A DNA stretch of 6,060 bases from CAZNFR01 sp964572225. Its GTDB lineage: Bacteria > Bacteroidota > Bacteroidia > Bacteroidales > GCA-2748055. Both the position numbers and the translations under genes were made by a program. Below, piece by piece: positions 1-6,060 of this stretch (position 1 is its first letter; each line of letters opens with the position of its first letter). The notes beneath the pieces were generated by a model. The model searched no databases. It saw only the letters and a program-made list of their open reading frames with translations, and had not been told where the DNA came from. The stretch lies in contig CAZNFR010000144.1 in the NCBI GenBank assembly GCA_964572225.1, positions 1-6,060 of the forward strand, given 5' to 3'.

Positions 1-10
1 GAACGATTTC

Positions 11-1774
11 ATGACCCCTTCTAAATATCTTATGAATAAGGAACAAGGCGATTCCTTATCATACAATTCCCTATATTTAATAAAGTCCGATTCCATGACA
101 GCATTGAAAAGCACAAACGAGGTACTTGGGGAGAAAAAAGCAGCACATTTATTGAGAAGGTCCACATTCGGTCCCACAATTACAGAAATAAAGTATTTTG
201 CAGGATTGACACCCCAGCAGGCAGTCGATCTGCTTTTGCAGGATGACCAAGCCCTTCCCGCTCCCCCTGTTGACCCTAAAACCGGGACCTCCTGGGTTAA
301 TCCACCAACACAAAATGCAGCAGGTGAAAATAACAGTGAGCAGAACGCGCTTTTTGGCTATTACAAGTCATGGCACATGGATGTAATGCTTAAATCACCA
401 AACCGACTCAAGGAAAGAGTAACCTGGTTTTATCATACCCACCTACCAGCACGGTGGACCGAAATCCGCTCAAGCGAAGCGATTTATTACCAGAACTGCC
501 TTTACAGGCATTATGCTCTGGGCAGTTTCAGGGAATTATTCAAAAAGATTTGTACGGATAACGCCATGCTGGTTTATCTCGACGGTTACACCAATCACAA
601 GGATAATCCGAATGAAAATTTTGCCCGTGAGATGTTTGAACTTTATAGTATTGGAAAAGGTCCTCAGCTCGCGGAAGGGAATTACACCTATTTTACCGAA
701 CAGGATGTGAAGGCCGCTACCCGGGTACTCACAGGTTGGGTTTTTGATAAGACCTTTTCCTATTCGGATCCGGATCATCAGCTACCTGCAGGTAAAATGA
801 TAACCGCTTCCTTTGGAAATCCCCCCCAGGTTCTGGCTACCGGTCATGATTCCGGAGAAAAAGTCTTTTCAGCATTTTATGATAACCAAATCATTAAGCC
901 TTCTGAGACTATCAATAATCTTACCACCCCGGAAACCGCTTATAATGAGCTATATGTAATGATAGACATGATTTTTGACAAGGTGGATACCGCAAGATTC
1001 ATAACCCGGAAACTCTACCGTTTCTTTGTTTATCATTTCATATCGGAAGAAACAGAAAGCACGATAATACGTCCTCTTGCGGATGTGCTTTACAATAACG
1101 ACTATAATATCGGTATCTGTCTTAAAACTCTTCTCAGCAGTCAGCACTTTTACGATACCAATAATGTAATGACCTCAGATGATATTAGAGGGTCACTCAT
1201 TAAATCGCCGGTTGACCTGCTGGCCGGACTCTTGCGCTTCTTTGAGGTTTCCTTGCCAGACCGCAACTCAGACAGCCTGGCTTTCTATAACGATATGGAC
1301 AATACCATCTCCATGTTCGAAGACCAGGGCCTTAACTTCTATGAACCCTTTGAAGTTGCGGGATATCCTGCTTATCACCAGGTTCCCGGATTCAACCGTA
1401 ACTGGATCACCACCTATGCTCTCGCCAACCGATACCGGATCGCTGACATCCTGATGAAAAGAGCGGATAATGAAGAGCATTTCAGCTACAAACTGGATAT
1501 CCTGGATTGGGTGGAGAATTCAGGATATATTACCGATCCCGGGGATTCGGCCGAAATAGTAAATACACTGATTGGGTATCTCATACCTATCGACCTGAAC
1601 GAAGAGCGTATAAACTATTTCCTGAAAACAGTCTTTCTTGATACCCTGCCGGCCCCTACCTGGACCTATGAATGGAATGCCTATAAAAATACGTCTGATG
1701 ATTCGGTGGTAAGAGAGAGACTGGAGATTTTCCTTTCATCCCTGATTCAAACACCAGAGTTCCAAATCTACTAA
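11..1774 (+). CDS. DUF1800 family protein (partner of the downstream DUF1501 gene)
   Basis: A 587-residue protein matching the DUF1800 family along its whole length. Motifs seen in order: AAHLLRRSTFGPT (44-56), a usual family N-terminal signature; WFYHTHLPARW (139-149), the family's W-[FH]-H-x-H segment; NENFAREMFELYSIGKG (201-217); YFTEQDVKAATRVLTGW (227-243); HDSGEK (279-284); ITRKLYRFFV (331-340); IKSPVDLLAGLLR (397-409); EPFEVAGYP (445-453), the counterpart of the usual PPNVxGWP; and a closing SLIQTPEFQ (577-585). Length is normal for the family. The biochemical role is not established. The conserved His and Asp residues suggest an enzyme or metal site, but that is inference. The DUF1501 gene begins 30 bp downstream, the usual gene order, so co-transcription is likely. 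The start is uncertain: the frame is open from base 2, so an earlier start outside the window is possible. ATG at 32 or 95 are alternatives, the latter (residue 29) lying closest to the conserved domain. No convincing signal peptide is visible from any of these starts. Confidence 0.93.
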   Translation: MTPSKYLMNKEQGDSLSYNSLYLIKSDSMTALKSTNEVLGEKKAAHLLRRSTFGPTITEIKYFAGLTPQQAVDLLLQDDQALPAPPVDPKTGTSWVNPPTQNAAGENNSEQNALFGYYKSWHMDVMLKSPNRLKERVTWFYHTHLPARWTEIRSSEAIYYQNCLYRHYALGSFRELFKKICTDNAMLVYLDGYTNHKDNPNENFAREMFELYSIGKGPQLAEGNYTYFTEQDVKAATRVLTGWVFDKTFSYSDPDHQLPAGKMITASFGNPPQVLATGHDSGEKVFSAFYDNQIIKPSETINNLTTPETAYNELYVMIDMIFDKVDTARFITRKLYRFFVYHFISEETESTIIRPLADVLYNNDYNIGICLKTLLSSQHFYDTNNVMTSDDIRGSLIKSPVDLLAGLLRFFEVSLPDRNSDSLAFYNDMDNTISMFEDQGLNFYEPFEVAGYPAYHQVPGFNRNWITTYALANRYRIADILMKRADNEEHFSYKLDILDWVENSGYITDPGDSAEIVNTLIGYLIPIDLNEERINYFLKTVFLDTLPAPTWTYEWNAYKNTSDDSVVRERLEIFLSSLIQTPEFQIY

Positions 1775-1804
1775 CCGGCCACTGAAATTTTAAAAATTAA
1801 AGCT

Positions 1805-3436
1805 ATGAGGAGAAGGAAATTCTTGCAAAATATCGCCTATGCCGGGGGTGCCGGATTGAGCCTGGGAGGAATACCCATTAATATATTGGCAGGGAATAAT
1901 GACCTGAAAAAAGCTGCGCTCAATAGCACTAATGAAAACGTCCTGGTATTTGTTCAGCTACACGGAGGAAATGATGCACTTAATACCCTTATCCCGGTAT
2001 CCCAGTACAATGAGTATTATAATCTTCGACCCAATATCGCCATACCCGACCATGGTACCCGTCGATTTGTCAATATTGATCCCAGTGAAGAAGAAATTAA
2101 ACAGGTCGGACTCCACCCGGATATGCTTGCCATTAAAGAAATGTACGATCAGGGGAAAATTGCCCTGGTGCAAAATGTTGGATATCCGGATATGAACCTT
2201 TCCCATTTCAGGGGAAGGGATATTGTCTTTATGGGAGGAGATGCAAATAGTGAATATAATTCGGGTTGGATGGGAAGATTTCTGGACTATACCTATCCTG
2301 GTTACCCCGATGCCTATCCGGATGAGGACATGCCCGACCCGATCGGAATAGAGCTGAGTGGCACCCTTTCCCTGGCCTTCCATCGTGAAAATGGGATACC
2401 CATTGGATTGAATGTCGGGAATCCTAATCAGTTCTATCAGTTAATTACCAGTGTGGGAGTGGATCCTCCGATCAGTATTCCCGACAGTTATGCAGGGGAT
2501 GAACTCCGGTATATCATGGAATTTGAAAAGAAATCCAATCAATACGCAGGCAGACTGAAAGAGGTTTATGACTCAGGTGCGAACTCCTCTGTTGTTTACC
2601 CAGAAGCTTACCCCTTCGCAGCTCCGGGCAGCCAGAATAAAAACCCACTGAGTCCGCAGCTGAAACTCATTGCACGGCTAATTAAAGGGGGGATCAAAAC
2701 CCGCATCTTTCTGGTCAGAATCGGCGGATTCGACACCCATGGAGAGCAGGTAGAAAACTATGATTCCACCCTGGGAACCCACGCAGCTCTTCTCTACCAC
2801 CTTTCCTCCGCGATGAAAGCTTTCTACGACGATCTGAAACTTCTGGGGATGGATCAAAAAGTCCTGTCTGTAACCTTTACCGAGTTTGGGCGCCGGGCTT
2901 ATTCGAATGCCAGCTACGGGACGGATCATGGCACTTCCACTCCGGTTATGGTTTTCGGAACGGGACTGAATCCGGGGCTTTACGGTCCCAATGCAGACCT
3001 CACCGACCTTCACAACGGAAACCTGAAATACAATATTGATTACCGGCAAATTTATACCTCCGTGGTGCAGGACTGGTTCGGTGCCGATAATCAGGCATTG
3101 ATCAATACCGGCTTCTATAGCTGGGTAAATAACAAAATACCTCTTATTAAAGGATCCGCCACCGGAAACTTTCATCCCCTTCGAAATCCACAATTGCAAA
3201 TATATCCTAATCCCTTCCGCAAGGAATTTTCTTTCTATTTTGAATTAAATAAAAGAGAGAATCTGACGATCTCTATCTATAATCAAAATGGTAAAATTGT
3301 GAAACAGTTCTCACAGGCAGGTGAGTTTGGAAAGAATGAACTGGAAATTCGGCTTGAAAATTCAGATCCTGGCATCTACCATATCAAAGTGCAGGGCATT
3401 ACAACCAAACTGGAAGGAAGAGCCGTTAAACTTTGA
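1805..3436 (+). CDS. DUF1501 family protein with Tat signal and C-terminal T9SS sorting domain
   Basis: A 543-residue exported protein. Residues 1-29 form a twin-arginine-type signal: MRRRKFLQ followed by a weakly hydrophobic Gly/Ala-rich stretch ending near NILAG. The DUF1501 core follows: VFVQLHGGNDALNTLIP (48-64), LHPDMLAIKEMYDQGKIALVQNVGYP (split here as 103-112 and 113-128), LSHFRGRDI (132-140), IFLVRIGGFDTHGEQ (301-315), and VTFTEFGRRAYSN with YGTDHGTSTP (356-380). The FDTHG and TDHGT Asp/His clusters fit the alkaline phosphatase/sulfatase-like fold to which DUF1501 is usually related, so a metal-dependent hydrolase is plausible but unproven. Residues about 465-543 are a T9SS type A sorting domain. 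No cysteine is present, which suits an exported protein. The gene lies 30 bp after the DUF1800 gene. No Shine-Dalgarno site precedes the ATG, and the twin-arginine motif directly after it supports this start. Likely destination: cell surface or medium. Confidence 0.94.
   Translation: MRRRKFLQNIAYAGGAGLSLGGIPINILAGNNDLKKAALNSTNENVLVFVQLHGGNDALNTLIPVSQYNEYYNLRPNIAIPDHGTRRFVNIDPSEEEIKQVGLHPDMLAIKEMYDQGKIALVQNVGYPDMNLSHFRGRDIVFMGGDANSEYNSGWMGRFLDYTYPGYPDAYPDEDMPDPIGIELSGTLSLAFHRENGIPIGLNVGNPNQFYQLITSVGVDPPISIPDSYAGDELRYIMEFEKKSNQYAGRLKEVYDSGANSSVVYPEAYPFAAPGSQNKNPLSPQLKLIARLIKGGIKTRIFLVRIGGFDTHGEQVENYDSTLGTHAALLYHLSSAMKAFYDDLKLLGMDQKVLSVTFTEFGRRAYSNASYGTDHGTSTPVMVFGTGLNPGLYGPNADLTDLHNGNLKYNIDYRQIYTSVVQDWFGADNQALINTGFYSWVNNKIPLIKGSATGNFHPLRNPQLQIYPNPFRKEFSFYFELNKRENLTISIYNQNGKIVKQFSQAGEFGKNELEIRLENSDPGIYHIKVQGITTKLEGRAVKL
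3197..3433 (+). other. T9SS type A C-terminal sorting domain (part of the DUF1501 protein)
   Basis: This encodes about the last 79 residues of the DUF1501 protein. It begins with LQIYPNPF (464-471), the hallmark YPNP entry of Bacteroidota sorting domains. It continues with beta-strand segments FSFYFEL, NLTISIYNQNGKIVKQF (487-503) and NELEIRLENSDPGIYHIKV (511-529), the last holding the usual P-G-x-Y turn, and ends in a basic RAVKL. In known T9SS cargo this domain directs passage through the outer membrane and is cut off when the protein is attached to the surface. Residues about 450-463 look like a linker between it and the DUF1501 core. Confidence 0.92.
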
Positions 3437-3480
3437 TCAGCTTTGCCTCGTTCAAAACTTGGGGAAGAGAAGTATGCTGC

Positions 3481-4671
3481 CTAGATAAGTTCGTTAATTT
3501 CCCTGGAGTTGATCTTAACCAGAACCGGTCTTTGGTATTTACCCAGGATGAATGTTTTTGCTAAAACAAGAATATCTCCCTCCGAGGTGATTCTTAGATC
3601 AGAAACATCTATCCTTGTGTCAAATTCCCTTTGAATACTTGCAATTCTCTCACCGGTATCGGGGTCGTATATATAAATTATAATCGAATTCGAGTTACTT
3701 TGCGAGGCAAAGATAAGATAAGAGATCTCATTTATGTTGAGCTTTCCTGAAAGCATCCGTGCATTAAAAGTCAATTCAGGCAAAACCTCTCCACGGATAT
3801 CATTGAAATTCTGGCTGCGGTTATATTCCACTTCAACGATGGGTAAGAGATAATTACTTCCGGCATAATAACGGGTCAGTGCAAAGCGGTTGTCGCTTAT
3901 ATTGACAAGAGAACTCAGTGCCGCCTCTGTCTGAAAGGAATAAATATCCCCATTTAGATAATTCCCGGCAGCATCCATAAAAACAGTTCTGAGCGTGTAA
4001 TTGGCAAAGCAGTTAACGTAATACCCTTCCCCCGTGGTACCGGAATATTCACCCATGAAAAAGGGATACCACGTACCCGACCGGTTGAGGTGCTTCTGCA
4101 CCTGGTTCTGAAGGTCTGAATTGATATTCAGATCTACTGTCCTTATCCTGTTAAAACCACTTGTGTAGAGAGAAATTCTTGATTTTCGCTCAAGAAAATT
4201 ATATCCCAGAACAAGCATGTCACCGTTGGATCCCCTGAATGCAGACAGAGGCATCGTAAGTTCCAGTTCCTTCTGCCCGATAAGGTTCCCGGAAGCAAGG
4301 TCAACCTCCAGCCCAAATCCCCTCAACTGATTGTCGATGGCAACAAACCAGGCCGAATTATTATCCTGGATTAGCTTTCCAACCGGAGCATACCAGGAAT
4401 GCTCACGGGTATAAACCACTACTCCCCTGTCGTTTGTCCTTATCAGATGAGTGATGGGAAATTCAAACTGAGAACTGTCATCTTTCAGTGCTGATAATAT
4501 AAGGAATCCGCCATCACTTAATTCAAGAACGCTTTCAGGATAGAAAGAATAAAGTTCATCCGGATGATTGTAAATCTTGATAAAGCTGTCGTCCGGTCCT
4601 ATATCCTTCTGATTCAATTCGCAACCGGCTATTAGAACAAAAACCGGAAAAATCATTTTTAATATCTTCAT
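3481..4671 (-). CDS. Predicted lipoprotein with propeller-like repeats, function unknown
   Basis: A 396-residue protein. MKILKMIFPVFVLIAGC is a classic lipoprotein signal peptide with lipobox LIAGC, so Cys17 should be lipidated. The mature part repeats a short beta pattern, hydrophobic strand, then S-[DE/N]-G-[GD]-hydrophobic strand: ESVLELSDGGFLILSAL (46-62), FRGSNGDMLVLGYN (145-158), SLVNISDNRFALTRYY (254-269) and DLRITSEGDILVLAKT (358-373). Such repeats are typical of beta-propeller or WD40-like lipoproteins in Bacteroidota; the fold is inferred from the pattern only. No catalytic motif is recognised. Its ATG overlaps the TGA stop of the upstream beta-barrel gene by 4 bases, pointing to translational coupling and a joint envelope role. 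It converges on the DUF1501 gene with a 44-bp gap. No Shine-Dalgarno site is visible. Confidence 0.85.
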   Translation of the reverse strand: MKILKMIFPVFVLIAGCELNQKDIGPDDSFIKIYNHPDELYSFYPESVLELSDGGFLILSALKDDSSQFEFPITHLIRTNDRGVVVYTREHSWYAPVGKLIQDNNSAWFVAIDNQLRGFGLEVDLASGNLIGQKELELTMPLSAFRGSNGDMLVLGYNFLERKSRISLYTSGFNRIRTVDLNINSDLQNQVQKHLNRSGTWYPFFMGEYSGTTGEGYYVNCFANYTLRTVFMDAAGNYLNGDIYSFQTEAALSSLVNISDNRFALTRYYAGSNYLLPIVEVEYNRSQNFNDIRGEVLPELTFNARMLSGKLNINEISYLIFASQSNSNSIIIYIYDPDTGERIASIQREFDTRIDVSDLRITSEGDILVLAKTFILGKYQRPVLVKINSREINELI

Positions 4672-5441
4672 CTAAGAGGGTATTTGCATTGACGATTAGA
4701 TGTAAACCTTGATTTTTCAAGGGAAAAAAGAACGGACAGACTGATACTCAGGTCATCAAGCACCAGATCGGCAAGGGCGTAGCCATCACTCAATCCTGTC
4801 TGAAAACGCTGATCTTTATTGTTGATAAGGTGCAAACCTTTATTATACCCTGCCTGAAGGTTAAGGTGATAAAAACCTGCTTCATAATAAACTCCGGCAA
4901 TGACTGCAGCCGTTAGCCTTGAGGCCACAAAAGCCTGATTCTCAATACCCATACTCCTGAGCAGAAAACCATATGAAACTCCCCCACCGATATAGGGCTT
5001 AATTCTTGATTGAAGTGGTGAATACTTAACCTCCAGAGGTATACCGAAATATCTTAGAAGATATTGATTTTCCTGCTCTATAACTTCAGATTCAAAAAAG
5101 AGACTGCTTGTGCGATAAAAGTTGTAGGAATAAGTTCCAGGTTTCAAACTTATTATTAGGGGATCAATCGAATAATCGGCCTGGAAAAAATACTGACTAC
5201 CCGGACTGCCTATCCGTCCAAGATAGTCTACTCCCAGAACTTCGCCAGACAGGTCCTCGTAAACCGAGAAGTCTTCCCTGGACAGGGGATTAGCAAGATT
5301 GACCCCTCCTCCGAACCCTAGTTTTAGCCGGTTGGTAAAACCCTGGGCATGTATTTTTAAGCTACCTGAAAATACCATGAAAATAAGAAGGATAACCAAG
5401 GGTAGTTGACAGGATGTCATTCGGGAGATTCCTATATTCAT
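4668..5441 (-). CDS. Outer-membrane beta-barrel protein (PorT-like / OMP_b-brl family)
   Basis: A 257-residue predicted outer-membrane barrel. Residues about 13-33 form a Sec signal peptide hydrophobic core with likely cleavage after IHAQ (30-33). The mature start LKLGFGGGVNLANP (39-52) resembles the opening strand of small Bacteroidota barrels. The central YFGIPLEVKYSP (131-142) and IKPYIGGGVSYGFLL (147-161) match the family's usual pattern of an I-P-L strand followed by a K-P-Y-x-G-G-G strand. Alternating hydrophobic strands continue to LSISLSVLFSL (231-241). Such proteins have varied roles and no substrate can be assigned. ATG at 5441 is preferred because it supplies the only basic residue before the hydrophobic core (Arg7); ATG at 5420 (residue 8) is the alternative and has a weak AGGAA upstream. 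About 16 residues follow the last strand, which is unusual because barrels tend to end at that strand. It is the first gene of a two-gene operon with the overlapping lipoprotein. Confidence 0.86.
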   Translation of the reverse strand: MNIGISRMTSCQLPLVILLIFMVFSGSLKIHAQGFTNRLKLGFGGGVNLANPLSREDFSVYEDLSGEVLGVDYLGRIGSPGSQYFFQADYSIDPLIISLKPGTYSYNFYRTSSLFFESEVIEQENQYLLRYFGIPLEVKYSPLQSRIKPYIGGGVSYGFLLRSMGIENQAFVASRLTAAVIAGVYYEAGFYHLNLQAGYNKGLHLINNKDQRFQTGLSDGYALADLVLDDLSISLSVLFSLEKSRFTSNRQCKYPLR

Positions 5442-5606
5442 GGTTTTTAAGGATTATGAGGTATAAACGTTTTTTCCACTGGAAAAGTCTTTTCATGCGA
5501 CGAATTTAAGGATTAATTAATTTAAATCCGGAAATTCAGATCCTTTTGTCCAGGATCCAGATAAGAAAATGCTGCATACTCGAGGGATAATGCCATTAAA
5601 AGATGA
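5442..5606. other. A+T-rich intergenic region upstream of the barrel/lipoprotein operon
   Basis: A 165-bp gap between two minus-strand genes, the longest non-coding stretch in the window. It must hold the 3' end of the small lipoprotein transcript and probably the promoter of the beta-barrel operon. A minus-strand TAAATTCG (plus 5501-5508) differs by one base from the Bacteroidota -7 consensus TAnnTTTG and lies 60 bases before the barrel start, but no matching TTTG -33 element is seen, so it is only a weak candidate. GATCC/GGATC arms at 5539-5543 and 5553-5557 could form a weak hairpin without a clear T-run. No open frame or RNA gene is recognised. Confidence 0.5.
5472..5486. repeat. Short perfect inverted repeat in the barrel operon leader
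   Basis: TTTTCC-ACT-GGAAAA forms two 6-base perfect arms around a 3-base centre, 31 bases before the beta-barrel start codon. Its position between the weak -7 candidate and the gene would suit an operator or a small leader hairpin. A+T-rich arms of this size can arise by chance, so a function is only a guess. Confidence 0.35.
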
Positions 5607-5957
5607 TTACTGTTTAGCTCCGATGTGTACCACGTAGTGTCCGCACCCGAGTCCCCCGGCCATATAATAGGATCGAATACTATCGTCCCAGAGCCTCAGG
5701 GAATAATGATAATCATAAAAATACCCTTCATCATCCAGGTGGACGTCTCTTCCCAGGACCAGGAGGGTTGAGTCGGTCATTCCATAATCAACGACAATAA
5801 CGGTATCGTATTCGCTCCCTGTAAATCCGCAGGGTCCATAGGGGGAAGAGGTTACATGAACCTTATATTTCCCGGTGAATTCATCCCGGAAGTCGGACTT
5901 CTCTTTTTCGCAGGAGTTCAAGATAGCAATGAATAAGATGAAGCGGAATAATTTCAT
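5607..5957 (-). CDS. Small predicted lipoprotein, function unknown
   Basis: A 116-residue protein starting MKLFRFILFIAILNSC, a short lipoprotein signal peptide with lipobox ILNSC and lipidated Cys16. A charged linker EKEKSDFRDE follows, then FTGKYKVHV (27-35), a strand opening common in small Bacteroidota lipocalin-like or immunoglobulin-like lipoproteins. The rest is rich in aromatic and beta-type residues. Cys43 and Cys105 are the only cysteines in the mature part after the lipidated one and could form a disulfide. The frame is open 13 codons further upstream to an ATG at 5996, but that codon lies inside the terminator hairpin of the preceding tRNA and would put residues VASTEGFLYFDK before the signal peptide, so 5957 is chosen. 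No Shine-Dalgarno site is seen. The tRNA terminator implies its own promoter in the short gap 5958-5970 or readthrough past the terminator. No specific family is recognised. Confidence 0.75.
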   Translation of the reverse strand: MKLFRFILFIAILNSCEKEKSDFRDEFTGKYKVHVTSSPYGPCGFTGSEYDTVIVVDYGMTDSTLLVLGRDVHLDDEGYFYDYHYSLRLWDDSIRSYYMAGGLGCGHYVVHIGAKQ

Positions 5958-5970
5958 TTTGTCAAAATAC

Positions 5971-6004
5971 AAAAAACCCTCAGTTGAAGCAACCAAGGGT
6001 TTTT
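5971..6004 (-). terminator. Intrinsic terminator of the tRNA-Asp transcript
   Basis: Read on the minus strand, AAAAACCCT (6004-5996) pairs perfectly with AGGGTTTTT (5980-5972). An inner stem adds two G-T wobbles and four Watson-Crick pairs around a CTT loop (5989-5987). The descending arm ends in a run of six T. It lies 5 bases beyond the tRNA 3' end, as expected for a rho-independent terminator. The A-run and T-run are symmetric, so it might also act on the plus strand, but no plus-strand gene approaches it here. Confidence 0.85.
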
Positions 6005-6009
6005 ATCTG

Positions 6010-6060
6010 CGGTCTGGACGGGACTCGAACCCGCGACCTCCGGCGTGACAGGCCGGCATT
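6010..6060 (-). tRNA. tRNA-Asp (anticodon GTC), 5' part outside the window
   Basis: The 3' two-thirds of a tRNA is present. Read on the minus strand, the anticodon stem CCGGC/GCCGG encloses the 7-base loop CTGTCAC with anticodon GTC (plus 6049-6047), which reads Asp codons GAC and GAT. A variable region, the T-arm GCGGG-TTCGAGT-CCCGT and the acceptor strand CCAGACC follow, then discriminator base G (6010), the identity base expected for tRNA-Asp. CCA is not encoded: the next bases are CAGA, so the tail must be added by the CCA-adding enzyme. The D-arm and 5' acceptor strand lie beyond the right edge. Confidence 0.95.

Noticed and set aside
72..79. TATATTTA, close to the Bacteroidota -7 element, 15 bases before the alternative DUF1800 start at 95
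   Set aside because: It has no -33 TTTG partner and lies inside an open reading frame; A+T-rich matches of this kind are expected by chance.
1805..1816. AGGAGAAGG directly after the DUF1501 start codon, resembling a Shine-Dalgarno site for an internal start
   Set aside because: These bases encode the arginines and lysine of the twin-arginine motif, and no in-frame ATG follows at a suitable distance.
2288..2347. Tyr/Pro/Asp-rich segment (residues about 162-181 of the DUF1501 protein) considered as an unusual inserted repeat
   Set aside because: Similar Tyr-Pro-rich loops followed by PDP occur at this place in many Bacteroidota DUF1501 proteins as I recall the family, so it is probably an ordinary family loop.
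1958..2383. 141-codon open frame on the minus strand within the DUF1501 gene
   Set aside because: Antisense shadow of conserved DUF1501 motifs, with no independent support.
2678..3199. 173-codon open frame on the minus strand inside the DUF1501 gene
   Set aside because: It lies antisense to a well-supported family protein, has no recognisable domain, signal or start context, and its length is explained by the coding bias of the opposite strand.
6010..6060. tRNA 3' end as a possible integration site for a mobile element
   Set aside because: No repeated copy of the tRNA 3' end, integrase gene or phage-like gene is seen in the window.

Overview
The window looks like a piece of a Bacteroidota (Bacteroidetes) chromosome of moderate G+C. 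The evidence is a C-terminal Por/type IX secretion (T9SS) sorting domain, two lipoproteins with short lipobox signal peptides, a PorT-like outer-membrane beta-barrel, and starts without clear Shine-Dalgarno sites. I cannot name a genus from the sequence alone.

Left half (1-3436, plus strand): two large genes 30 bp apart form a probable operon. The first encodes a DUF1800 protein and the second a DUF1501 protein. This gene pair is widespread in bacteria and has no firmly assigned biochemical role. The DUF1501 protein carries a twin-arginine-type signal at its N-terminus and a T9SS type A sorting domain at its C-terminus, so it is predicted to cross the inner membrane folded and then be moved to the cell surface. 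The DUF1800 reading frame is open to the left edge of the window, so its true start may lie outside.

Middle and right (3481-5441, minus strand): a two-gene envelope operon converges on the DUF1501 gene. An outer-membrane beta-barrel gene is followed, with a 4-base ATGA overlap, by a 396-residue lipoprotein with propeller-like repeats. A 165-bp A+T-rich gap containing a small perfect inverted repeat lies upstream of this pair.

Right end (5607-6060, minus strand): a small 116-residue lipoprotein lies just downstream of a tRNA-Asp(GTC), which runs off the right edge. A strong intrinsic terminator for the tRNA separates the two. This terminator shows that the longest reading frame of the small lipoprotein is over-extended, and that the real start is at 5957.

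Every protein except possibly DUF1800 has a visible export signal, so the window is an envelope and cell-surface neighbourhood. I saw no insertion sequence, CRISPR array, phage gene or rRNA. The most notable item is the combination of a Tat signal and a T9SS sorting domain on the DUF1501 protein, next to its DUF1800 partner.
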